This document shows positions 26,938 through 34,345 of a stretch of 34,441 bases of DNA, one piece after another. Source of the DNA: Pseudomonadota bacterium. GTDB lineage: Bacteria > Pseudomonadota > Alphaproteobacteria > JACQOE01. Below the pieces are notes generated by a model. That model was not told the DNA's origin and made no database searches. It saw only the letters and a list, made by a program, of their open reading frames with translations. The DNA lies in assembly GCA_016202695.1 (NCBI GenBank), contig JACQOE010000043.1, positions 1 through 34,441 on the forward strand, in the 5' to 3' direction. Each line of letters begins with the position of its first letter. Position 1 is the stretch's first letter. The translations under genes were made by a program, and so were the position numbers.

Positions 26938-27836
26938 GCATCCTCCTCGACTCGACCACTCGCATCCTGGTCCAGGGCATCACCGGGCGCCAGGCGCGCA
27001 CCCACGTCGCCTACATGCGGAAATACGGCAGCAACGTCGTCGCCGGCGTCTCGCCGGGAAAGGGCGGCCAGGAGGTGGACGGGCTGCCGGTCTACGACAC
27101 CGTCGCCGCGGCGCTCGCGCGCCACGCGGTGGACATCTCGGTCCTCTTCATCCCCGGCCCGGCGGTCCGCGACCCGGCGCTGGAGGCCATCGAGCACGGC
27201 ATCCCGCACGTCCACGTCCTCGCCGAGGGGGTGCCGCACCACGACACCGCCCTCATCGTCGAGCGCGCGGAAGCCAAGGGCGTGCGCCTGATCGGCCCCA
27301 ACTCGCAGGGCATGATCAGCCCCGGCAAGGCCAAGCTCGGCGGCACCGGCGGGCCCGAGCCGGACAAGGTGTTCCGCCCCGGCCCGGTGGGCATCATCTC
27401 GCGCTCGGGCGGGATGGGGGTGGAGATCGGCAACGCGCTCACCCGCCGCGGCGTCGGCCAGAGCACCTACGTCTCGATCGGCGGCGACCTTCTCATCGGT
27501 ACCGCCTTCGCGCCGCTGCTCGAGCTCTTCGAGAAGGACCCCGAGACCAAGGCCGTGGTCATGTTCGGCGAGGCCGGGACCGGCCACGAGGAGGCCGCCG
27601 CCGGCTTCATCAAGGCCGGCGGCTTTACCAAGCCCGCGGTCGCGCTCGTCGTCGGCGAGGCGATGGAGCGCCTGCCCAAGGGCATGAGCTTCGGCCACAC
27701 CAGCTCGATCATCGAGCGCGGGCTTGGCTCGCCGCGGCGGAAGAAGGAGCTTCTGCGCGAGGCGGGCGTGCGGGTCGCCGACACCTTCGCCGAACTGGCC
27801 CCGCTCGTCGAGGCGGCCCTCGCGCGCGCCGCCTGA
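26934..27836 (+). CDS. SucD-like CoA ligase alpha subunit
   Basis: A 300-residue alpha subunit of an ADP-forming CoA ligase. The N-terminal CoA-binding domain begins STTRILVQGITGRQARTHVAYM, and the ligase domain carries GPNSQGMISPGKAKLGG. The phosphohistidine is H255 in SFGHTSSIIERGLGS, equivalent to the active His of E. coli SucD, so it should be active. The start overlaps the SucC-like stop (ATGA). The upstream open frame to 25266 is a shadow. SucD, MtkB and citryl-CoA synthetase small subunits share this layout; I cannot decide the substrate from sequence alone. Confidence 0.89.
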   Translation: MSILLDSTTRILVQGITGRQARTHVAYMRKYGSNVVAGVSPGKGGQEVDGLPVYDTVAAALARHAVDISVLFIPGPAVRDPALEAIEHGIPHVHVLAEGVPHHDTALIVERAEAKGVRLIGPNSQGMISPGKAKLGGTGGPEPDKVFRPGPVGIISRSGGMGVEIGNALTRRGVGQSTYVSIGGDLLIGTAFAPLLELFEKDPETKAVVMFGEAGTGHEEAAAGFIKAGGFTKPAVALVVGEAMERLPKGMSFGHTSSIIERGLGSPRRKKELLREAGVRVADTFAELAPLVEAALARAA

Positions 27837-27868
27837 GCCCCCAGACCCCAGGAACGAGGAGAGAGACC

Positions 27869-28981
27869 GTGAACGAGACCGCCGCCGAGATGAAGGAGAT
27901 CGACGCCGCCATCGACGCCTGGGCCGCGAGGACGCGCGAGATGACCGGCAAGGAGGTGGTCGAGCGCCAGCCCTGGAACACCGAGGTCAACGCCGACGCG
28001 ATCCGCCAGTTCTGCTACGGCACCGACGACGACAACCCGCTTTATCTCGACCCGGCTTACGCCGCCAAGGGCAGGCACGGGGGCGTGCTGGCGCCGCCCG
28101 CCTTCCTGGTCTCGCACCGCTATCCCATCCTGCACGGGGCGCCGATGAAGGCGCCGCTCGCCTCGCTCATCGGCGGGGTGGAGTACCGATGGAGCGAGCG
28201 CATCCGGCTCGGCGACCGGATTGCGTCCGAGCCCCGGCAGAAGGAGTTCTTCGAGAAGCGCAACAAGGAGGGGCGGCGCCTCAATTTCGTGATCTCCGAG
28301 GTCGTCTACCGCAACCAGACCGGGGCCGTGGTCGGCGTCGCCAACGGGACCATGATCATGGCCACCCAGGTCGGCGCCCAGGTGATGTTCGAGCAGCAGA
28401 TCCACAAGGTGACCGAGGCCGACCTCGAGAGGCTTGAGGCGATGTGGCGGGCGGAGAGGCGCGCCGGCGCCAACGGGCCCAAGTTCGAGGACGTCGAGGT
28501 CGGCCAGGCGCTGCCCCCGATCGTCCGGGGGCCGCTGGCGATCGGCGACATGGTGGCCTGGAATGCGGCGATCGGACCCTCCTACAAGGCCGGGCGCTGG
28601 GGCTATCTCGACCTCACCAGGTCGATGCACACCGCCGCCTGGAACCCGGTCACGGGCTTCCCCGTCAAGTACTCGCAGCAGCACGAGGACTTCAACCTCG
28701 CCGCCCAGCGCGGCATGCCGGGAGCGTTCGACAACGGCGTCATGCGCTTCGCCTGGGTGGCGCCGCTGGTCACCAACTGGATGGGCGACGACGGGTTCCT
28801 CAGGCGCCTCTACGTGCAGGTCCGCCGGCCCGGCATCTACGGCGACCTCGTCACCTACGCCGCCAAGGTCATCGAGAAGGTGGAGGCCGACGCCGTGGTC
28901 AAGATCGAGATCACCGGCACCAACCAGCTCGGCCAGGTCTCGACCGCGGGCAACGCCGAGGTGGCGCTGCCCCGGAGGTAG
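27869..28981 (+). CDS. MaoC-type double hot-dog hydratase
   Basis: A 370-residue protein with two hot-dog halves (about 30-165 and 190-365), the layout of (R)-enoyl-CoA hydratases and mesaconyl-type hydratases. The N-terminal half has a hydratase-2-like motif, GTDDDNPLYLDPAYA, in which the usual histidine is Y59, followed by GGVLAPPAFLVSHR. The second half has KYSQQHEDFNLAAQRGMPG, which may hold the working residues. The start is GTG with GAGGAGAG nine bases upstream, 32 bp after the SucD-like gene. Next to a CoA ligase it probably hydrates the CoA ester of an unsaturated organic acid; the substrate is unknown. Confidence 0.8.
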   Translation: MNETAAEMKEIDAAIDAWAARTREMTGKEVVERQPWNTEVNADAIRQFCYGTDDDNPLYLDPAYAAKGRHGGVLAPPAFLVSHRYPILHGAPMKAPLASLIGGVEYRWSERIRLGDRIASEPRQKEFFEKRNKEGRRLNFVISEVVYRNQTGAVVGVANGTMIMATQVGAQVMFEQQIHKVTEADLERLEAMWRAERRAGANGPKFEDVEVGQALPPIVRGPLAIGDMVAWNAAIGPSYKAGRWGYLDLTRSMHTAAWNPVTGFPVKYSQQHEDFNLAAQRGMPGAFDNGVMRFAWVAPLVTNWMGDDGFLRRLYVQVRRPGIYGDLVTYAAKVIEKVEADAVVKIEITGTNQLGQVSTAGNAEVALPRR

Positions 28982-29051
28982 GGGTTCGACGGACCGTTCC
29001 GGCGGTAGACGAAGCGGAGCGGGGGTGCTGCCCCGGAGGTAGGGGTTCGAC
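28966..29051. repeat. Partial tandem duplication at the hydratase 3' end
   Basis: A 25-base sequence at 28966-28990, covering the last codons and TAG stop of the hydratase gene, recurs exactly at 29027-29051, a spacing of 61 bp. The bases between are unique. It looks like an incomplete tandem duplication of the gene's end. Confidence 0.75.
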
Positions 29052-29091
29052 TCTGACGGAGGATCCCCGCCGGCCGCGTCATGGCTCGCCG

Positions 29092-29213
29092 CGTCACCCC
29101 GGGCAAGTCGCGCTCGGGCGCGGCGCGACCCGGGGTCCAGTCCCGCTTTCGCGGGGGCCGGCCCGCGGAACGACCCTGGACCCCGGCTCTCGCTTCGCTC
29201 GGCCGGGGTGACG
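29092..29213. repeat. Nested palindromic intergenic element
   Basis: A 122-bp element bounded by CGTCACCCCGG (29092-29102) and its exact inverse CCGGGGTGACG (29203-29213). A second, inner inverted pair, CCGGGGTCCAG (29130-29140) and CTGGACCCCGG (29176-29186), lies inside, and a CCCGC/GCGGG hairpin lies between those. It differs from the GG-ended elements and has no visible target duplication. It is probably a REP-like dispersed element; only one copy was seen in this window. Confidence 0.7.
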
Positions 29214-29484
29214 ATCGGGCGGGACTTGGGACTCATCTGTTGGCGCCGATCCGGTAAGATTCGGGTGGGCCGCCGGCCCCTGGGGGCGGCCCGCGTGCCG
29301 GTTGCGGGGCGCCCGCGAAAACTGGCACAACGGCGCCAGCGCAACCGCGTGTCCACCGGACAGGGGGGGGCTGGCGGGTCGTTCTCTCGCGAGGCCGCGT
29401 TCCGCGAACCGAATCCAGCTTCGCGAGTTATCTCTATGGGGAGTGGAACTCTTGCTTGTAATTCGCCCCGACTTACCCCTTTTC

Positions 29485-29598
29485 GGTAGTGTCTCAGTTT
29501 GAAGCGCCTCACCCTTCGACAGGCTCAGGGTGAGGCGGATTTTCAAGGCCCTCATGCTGAGCGAAGTCGAAGCATGAGGGGCAAAATGAGACACTACC
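29485..29598. repeat. MITE-like palindromic element, copy 3 (with 8-bp duplication)
   Basis: A 114-bp element, the shortest and best preserved copy. Ends are GGTAGTGTCTCA on both sides (right one as reverse complement), extended by (G/A)TTTG. The flanks CCCTTTTC (29477-29484) and CCCTTTTC (29599-29606) are an exact 8-bp direct repeat. The interior is two clean hairpins: GCCTCACCCT/AGGGTGAGGC (29505-29536) and CCCTCATGCT/AGCATGAGGG (29549-29580). It has no coding capacity. Confidence 0.88.
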
Positions 29599-29608
29599 CC
29601 CTTTTCCC

Positions 29609-29637
29609 TTGACATCCGCGCCCGCATCATGTACCAA
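29609..29637 (+). promoter_or_regulatory. Sigma-70-type promoter candidate
   Basis: TTGACA (29609-29614), a full -35 match, is followed after 17 bases by TACCAA, a weak -10. The region is clearly less GC-rich than its surroundings. A TATAAC at about 29663 is another possible -10. Either would serve the protease gene at 29883 with a leader of about 200 bases in which no gene is seen (29655-29882). MITE copy 3 ends 10 bp upstream. Confidence 0.45.
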
Positions 29638-29882
29638 TACGGTGTAGTTCTTTGAAATGGTGTATAACGCTGGCGCAAGCGGCGCGGGCCTCGGGCGGCA
29701 ACGGGCCGAGCGGCGGGCATCCGTCCGCCCCCGACCCCTGCCCACCGATCCCTGATCCCCGACGTCCGATCCCCAAGCCCTCTCCACACAACCGATTTTC
29801 CCGGCCTACCCCGTGCGGACTGTGCGGATCCCGGCCGCCCGTCGCCGCCTCTCGTCGTCGACCGAAGGCCGCGCGCGCATCC

Positions 29883-30650
29883 ATGATCGCCGCCCTGCTG
29901 GGGCTCCTTGCCTGGCTCGCCCTCGGTCCCGCCTGGGGCGCCGAGGAGCCGCCGCGCCTTCCCGGCATCAAGGGAGAGGACGACCGGCGGACCGTCGATC
30001 CCTCGCTCCCGCCGTGGAGCGCGGTCGGGCGGGTCAACAAGCGCACGGGCGGCTTCTGCTCCGGCACCCTCGTCGGGCCACGCACCGTGCTCACCGCCGC
30101 CCACTGCCTGTGGAACGCGCGCACCCGGCGCCTCCTCGCCCCGGTCTCGCTCCACTTCGTCGCCGGCTACCGGCGGGGCGAGTACCTGGCCGAGTCGGCG
30201 GTCGCCGGGGTCGCTCCCGCCCCCGACTACCGCCCCGAGGAGGGGACGGCGAACCTCGCCGCGGGGCGCGACTGGGCGATCCTCACCCTCGAGAAGGCCC
30301 TTTCCGTGGCGGCCGGGACGCTGCCGCTCGCCGCCCTCGATCCCGCCCGCCTCGCCGAGTATCGGGCGGCGGGAGGCGTGTTCGTGCAGGCCGGCTACAG
30401 CCAGGACAAGGCCCATGTCCTGCACGCGCACGTCGGCTGCCGGGTGCTCGGCTTCCAGACCGACGGCGTGCTCGCGACCCACGACTGCGACGCGACCAAG
30501 GGCGACTCGGGCTCGCCCATCCTGCTCAGGCTGGGCGAGCGCTACTTCGTGGTCGCCATCCACGTGGCGACGGCACGCATCCGCGGGCGCGAGGTCGGGC
30601 TCGCCGTCTCGGCCTCGGTGTTCGAGGGCGCCGTCGCCGCCTCCCGCTGA
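29883..30650 (+). CDS. Secreted trypsin-like serine protease
   Basis: A 255-residue S1-family (V8/trypsin-like) protease. The start ATG at 29883 gives a signal peptide, MIAALLGLLAWLALGPAWG, with probable cleavage before AEEPP; the frame is open back to 29652, but that part is proline- and arginine-rich and unlike a protein. The catalytic triad is H74 in LTAAHC, D130 in GRDWAIL and S209 in KGDSGSP. Four cysteines (near GFCSG, AHC, VGC and HDC) could form two disulfides in the periplasm. The M20 gene follows about 100 bp downstream. Substrate unknown. Confidence 0.88.
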   Translation: MIAALLGLLAWLALGPAWGAEEPPRLPGIKGEDDRRTVDPSLPPWSAVGRVNKRTGGFCSGTLVGPRTVLTAAHCLWNARTRRLLAPVSLHFVAGYRRGEYLAESAVAGVAPAPDYRPEEGTANLAAGRDWAILTLEKALSVAAGTLPLAALDPARLAEYRAAGGVFVQAGYSQDKAHVLHAHVGCRVLGFQTDGVLATHDCDATKGDSGSPILLRLGERYFVVAIHVATARIRGREVGLAVSASVFEGAVAASR

Positions 30651-30748
30651 CCCGTCCGGCCGCTTGCCGGCGATACGCCCCGGTGGCAGGATCGCCCTTC
30701 CCGCGCCCCCGATCCCCGCCGCAACCCCAGCCGATGGGAATTCCCGCG

Positions 30749-31927
30749 ATGGACCTCGATCCCGACCTCCGCCGCCTGACCGACGGCAACTCCGAGGAGC
30801 TGATCCGCATCCGCCGCACCATCCACCAGAATCCGGAGCTGGCCTTCGAGGAGGTGGAGACCGCCCGGCTGGTGAGCGCGACGCTGACGAGGCTCGGCAT
30901 CCCGCACCGCAACGGCGTCGGCAAGACCGGCATCGTCGGCCTGATCGAGTCGGGGAAGCCCGGGCCGACCCTCGGCATCCGCGCCGACATGGACTGCCTG
31001 CCGATGGCGGAGCGAACCGGGCTTCCCTTTGCCTCACGCGTCGCCGGCAAGATGCACGCCTGCGGCCACGACCTGCACACCGCCATCCTCCTCGGCGTGG
31101 CGACGGTGCTGGGCGGGCTCAAGGGCCGCTTCCGGGGCCGGGTCAAGCTCATCTTCCAGCCGGCCGAGGAGGTGCTGCGGGGCGCCCGGGCGATGATCGA
31201 CGACGGGGTGCTCGAAGAGCCGCGCATGGACGCGATCCTCGGCTATCACAACTGGCCGATCCTGGAGGCGGGGAAGATCGGGTTCCATCCGACGGTGGTG
31301 ATGGCCTCGTGCGATCACTTCGACATCACGCTCAAGGGCGTCTCGGGGCACGGGGTGCACCCGCACCGGGCGGTGGACGCGATCACCAACGCCGCCTATT
31401 TCGTGACCCAGCTCCAGACCGTCGTCAGCCGCGAGGTGGCGCCCCTCGCCCCGGCGGTGGTGAGCGTCGGCGAGTTCCACGCCGGCACGGCGCGGAACGT
31501 GCTTCCCGATCGGGTGGTGATCAAGGGCACCGCCCGGGCGCTGGACAAGGCCGCCCGGGCGCAGGTCGAGGCGGCGCTCCGCCGCCTTCTCGAAGGGGTC
31601 AAGACGGGGCTCAGGCTCGACTACGAGCTCGCCTACGAGCAGATCGTGCCGGTGCTGGCCAATGACCGCGCGGTGCTCGGGCGCGTGCTCGAGTCGGCGC
31701 GCGCGGTCTTGGGCGCGGACAAGGTCGACGAGCTGCCCGAGGCGTCGATGGGGAGCGAGGACTTCGCCTGGTTTTCCGAGGCGGTGCCGGCCGCGCACCT
31801 GCGTATCGGCTCCAAGGCGCCGGGGCGGAGCGACATGCTGCATAACAGCGACTTCCAGCCCGACGAGCGCGCCATCCCCACCGGCGTGCTCGCCGTCTCG
31901 CGCGCCGCCATCGACCTTCTCGCCTAG
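30749..31927 (+). CDS. M20 family amidohydrolase (hippurate hydrolase/aminoacylase-like)
   Basis: A 392-residue metal-dependent M20D peptidase/amidohydrolase, the group that cleaves N-acyl amino acids or hippurate. Metal and catalytic motifs are GIRADMDCLPM, KMHACGHDLHTAILLG (C105, H107), IFQPAEEVLRGA and the C-terminal MLHNSDFQPDE. The dimerisation domain has GVSGHGVHPHRAVD. The ATG at 30749 has TGGGAA eight bases upstream; an in-frame ATG at 30734 would add five residues (MGIPA) and cannot be excluded. It is followed after 38 bp by the asparaginase pair, suggesting an operon that processes amides or N-acylated amino acids. Confidence 0.9.
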   Translation: MDLDPDLRRLTDGNSEELIRIRRTIHQNPELAFEEVETARLVSATLTRLGIPHRNGVGKTGIVGLIESGKPGPTLGIRADMDCLPMAERTGLPFASRVAGKMHACGHDLHTAILLGVATVLGGLKGRFRGRVKLIFQPAEEVLRGARAMIDDGVLEEPRMDAILGYHNWPILEAGKIGFHPTVVMASCDHFDITLKGVSGHGVHPHRAVDAITNAAYFVTQLQTVVSREVAPLAPAVVSVGEFHAGTARNVLPDRVVIKGTARALDKAARAQVEAALRRLLEGVKTGLRLDYELAYEQIVPVLANDRAVLGRVLESARAVLGADKVDELPEASMGSEDFAWFSEAVPAAHLRIGSKAPGRSDMLHNSDFQPDERAIPTGVLAVSRAAIDLLA

Positions 31928-31965
31928 ACGCGCGGGGCTCTCACAGAACCAGCGGAGGTGACGCC

Positions 31966-32976
31966 ATGGCCGAGAGAACGCCGCGGGTGGCGGTGATCGG
32001 AACCGGGGGCTCGATTTCCACCACCGGCCGCCACTCGCTCGACCTTGCCGAGTATTCGACCTTCGGCACCACCCTCGAGGTGGACCAGGTGCTGGCCCAC
32101 TTCCCCGAGGTCAACCGGCTGGGGATCGAGGTGGTCCCGGTCCGCTTCCGGCGCATCCTCTCGACCTCGGCGAGCCCGCAGGACTGGCTCGACCTCAATC
32201 GCAAGCTGAGCGAGGTCGCCGCCGGCGATCCGCCCGTCGACGGCATCGCCGTCACCCACGGCACGGCGACGCTGGAGGAGACCGCCTATTTCCTCCACCT
32301 CGCGGCCAAGGTCTCGATCCCGGTGGTGGTGGTCGGCGCCCAGCGCCCGCCGAACGGGCTCTCCACCGACGCCGGGCTCAACCTGGTCAACGCCATCCGG
32401 GTCGCCGCCGCGCCGGCGGCGCGGGGCCTGGGGGTGCTGGTGGCGATGAACGACGAGGTGCAGTCGGCGCGCGAGGTGACCAAGACCTCGAACTGGCGGG
32501 TGCAGACCTTCCGCACCCCCGACTTCGGCATCCTCGGCTACGCCGATCCCGACGGGGTGGTGGATATCTATCGCAAGCCCGTCCGCCGGCACGCCCCCGA
32601 CACCGAGTTCGAGGTGCGCGAGGCCAAGGACCTGCCCAAGGTCGATATCGTCTACTCCTACGCCGGCGCGGGGGGCGAGGTGGTGGAGGCGCTGGTTGCC
32701 GCCGGTGCGCGCGGGATCGTGGTCGCCGGGCTTCCCTCGGGCAACCCCACGCCCGAGCAGAGGAAGGCGCTGATCAAGGCGGCGAAGGCGGGCGTGCTGG
32801 TGGTGCAGTCGAGCCGCTCCGGGAGCGGCCGGGTCGCCGACCGCTCGCGCACCCTGGAGGACGGGTTCGTCCCCGCCGACACGCTCAACCCGCAGAAGGC
32901 GCGGGTGCTGGCCATGCTCGCGCTTACCGTCTCCTCCGAGCGCGACCGCGTCCGGCGCATGTTCAAGGAGTATTGA
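31966..32976 (+). CDS. Asparaginase-family protein, paralogue 1
   Basis: A 336-residue member of the type II L-asparaginase/glutaminase fold, with a strong GGAGGTG ribosome site. Family blocks are GTGGSISTTGRHSLDLAEY, VTHGTATLEETAYFL, VVGAQRPPNGLSTDAG, VAMNDEVQSAREVTKTSN and FVPADTLNPQKARVL. Compared with E. coli AnsB, the T12 nucleophile position is S16 and the catalytic aspartate of the T-D-K triad (HGTDT) is A101, while T100 and the lysine (K173) remain. Activity towards asparagine is thus doubtful; another amide may be the substrate. No signal peptide, so probably cytoplasmic. A similar gene follows after 13 bp. Confidence 0.87.
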   Translation: MAERTPRVAVIGTGGSISTTGRHSLDLAEYSTFGTTLEVDQVLAHFPEVNRLGIEVVPVRFRRILSTSASPQDWLDLNRKLSEVAAGDPPVDGIAVTHGTATLEETAYFLHLAAKVSIPVVVVGAQRPPNGLSTDAGLNLVNAIRVAAAPAARGLGVLVAMNDEVQSAREVTKTSNWRVQTFRTPDFGILGYADPDGVVDIYRKPVRRHAPDTEFEVREAKDLPKVDIVYSYAGAGGEVVEALVAAGARGIVVAGLPSGNPTPEQRKALIKAAKAGVLVVQSSRSGSGRVADRSRTLEDGFVPADTLNPQKARVLAMLALTVSSERDRVRRMFKEY

Positions 32977-32989
32977 GGGCCGCCCGCCG

Positions 32990-33994
32990 ATGGCCACGAA
33001 CCGCCCGCGCGTCGCGCTGATCGCCACGGGGGGCTCGATCGCCACCGCCGGGCGCCACTCGCTCGACCTGGCCGAGTACATCGACTTCGGCCGCAAGCTC
33101 TCCGCGGCCGAGCTTCTGGCGGCGTTCCCCGAGGTCGAGCGGACGGCCGAGATCGCGGCGGTCGATGCGCGTGCGATCGACAGCAAGGCGATCGGCGATG
33201 CCGACTGGATCGCGCTCGCCGGCGCGATCGAGGAGGCGGCGGCGCGCGATCCCTCGCTCGCCGGCGTGGTGCTGACCCACGGCACGGCCACGCTGGAGGA
33301 GACCGCGTACTTTCTCCATCTGGCCCTGAAGGTGGATGTGCCGGTGGTGGTGACCGGCGCCATGCGCCCGCCGAACGGGCTTTCCACCGATGCCGGGCTC
33401 AACCTCGTCAACGCCGTTCGGGTTGCCGCCGCGCCGGCGGCCCGGGGTTTGGGAGTCCTGGTGGTGATGAACGACGAGGTGCAGTCGGCCCGCGAGGTGG
33501 TGAAGACCATGAACTACCGGGTCCACACCTTCCACACCCCCGACCTCGGCGTTCTGGGCTACGCCGATCCCGACGGCGCGGTGGAGATCTACCGCAAGCC
33601 TGTGCGCCGGCACGCTCCCGGAACCGAGTTCGACGTCCGCGGCCTCAAGGCATTGCCGCTCGTCGATATCGTTGCCTCCTACGCCGGCGCCGACGGGCGG
33701 GCGATCCGGGCGCTGGCGCAATCGGGCTCGCGCGGGATCGTACATGCCGGGCTTCCGCCCGGGGGCGCGACGCCGGCCGAGCGGGCCGCGCTGGAGGAGG
33801 CGGCGCGCGCGGGCGTGCTGATCGTCGAGGCGAGCCTCGCCGTGGGCCGCGTGGCGGAGACCGCGAAGATGCGCGAGGCGGGCTTCATCGCCGCCGACGG
33901 CTTGAGCGCGCGCAAGGCCCGCGTGCTTGCCAAGCTCGCCCTTGCCAAGACCGAGGACCGCGACGAAATCCGGCGGATGTTCCGGGAGTATTGA
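32990..33994 (+). CDS. Asparaginase-family protein, paralogue 2
   Basis: A 334-residue tandem paralogue of the preceding gene, highly similar over the central region (HGTATLEETAYFLHL, RPPNGLSTDAGLNLVNA, APAARGLGVLV) and at the end (RRMFREY against RRMFKEY). It has the same two changes: S16 at the nucleophile position and A100 in place of the triad aspartate, with T99 and K172 kept. The N-terminal third and the region around 225-300 have diverged more, so the duplication is not very recent and the two may form a hetero-oligomer or act on different substrates. GAGGG in the short gap provides the ribosome site. It is the last gene of the probable operon. Confidence 0.87.
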   Translation: MATNRPRVALIATGGSIATAGRHSLDLAEYIDFGRKLSAAELLAAFPEVERTAEIAAVDARAIDSKAIGDADWIALAGAIEEAAARDPSLAGVVLTHGTATLEETAYFLHLALKVDVPVVVTGAMRPPNGLSTDAGLNLVNAVRVAAAPAARGLGVLVVMNDEVQSAREVVKTMNYRVHTFHTPDLGVLGYADPDGAVEIYRKPVRRHAPGTEFDVRGLKALPLVDIVASYAGADGRAIRALAQSGSRGIVHAGLPPGGATPAERAALEEAARAGVLIVEASLAVGRVAETAKMREAGFIAADGLSARKARVLAKLALAKTEDRDEIRRMFREY

Positions 33995-34021
33995 GGACCA
34001 ACTTTATCGTGTGCCGGCTCT

Positions 34022-34249
34022 TTAGCCATCTCCGGCTACGGTGAACCTCACCGCGCGGCCCCGAGCATCGGTGCCGGAACCGGTCGCTCCTTTCCCTTTG
34101 CCGAGGGACGTGAAGGTGCCCGCGGCTGCCATCCCGTTTGTACAAGCCAGCGTCCAAACGCCGCCTTCGCCGGACTTGCGTTCAAGGGTTCCCCGGCAAT
34201 TGGCGTCGGCCTCCGGCAAGCGGATAGAAATGGTCCCGGACTTGCCCTG
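34022..34249 (-). pseudogene. 3' remnant of a small gene cut by the IS element
   Basis: About 75 C-terminal residues are readable (from QGKSGTISIRLPEAD to RAVRFTVAGDG), with two cysteines (ANCRGT, LACTNG) and a glycine-rich end (GKGKGATGSGTDARG). The pattern resembles C-terminal domains of small secreted alphaproteobacterial proteins, but I do not recognise a family. The open frame runs on to 34378, but that part lies within the IS element, so its apparent start there is artificial. The real 5' end is presumably beyond the element, outside the window. Confidence 0.55.
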
Positions 34250-34290
34250 AGCTATGTGCGGAAGTTGGTGACGGAGTGAAGGGGTAAGGC

Positions 34291-34345
34291 GGCGTATCGT
34301 GGGGGTGTTCGAGCCTCCACTTCTCCACCGAAGGAGCGATACGCC
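34291..34345 (+). promoter_or_regulatory. Hairpin over the transposase ribosome site
   Basis: GGCGTATCG (34291-34299) pairs perfectly with CGATACGCC (34337-34345), which ends at the base before the GTG start. The AAGGAG ribosome site (34331-34336) lies in the loop, next to the stem. Such structures in IS elements limit translation of read-through transcripts from outside. Confidence 0.5.

Noticed and set aside
34250..34290. Relationship of the three MITE copies to the IS256-family element
   Set aside because: The IS left end (GAGCTATGTGCGG) shares no clear terminal sequence with the MITE ends (GGTAGTGTCTCA), although both types can make about 8-bp duplications.
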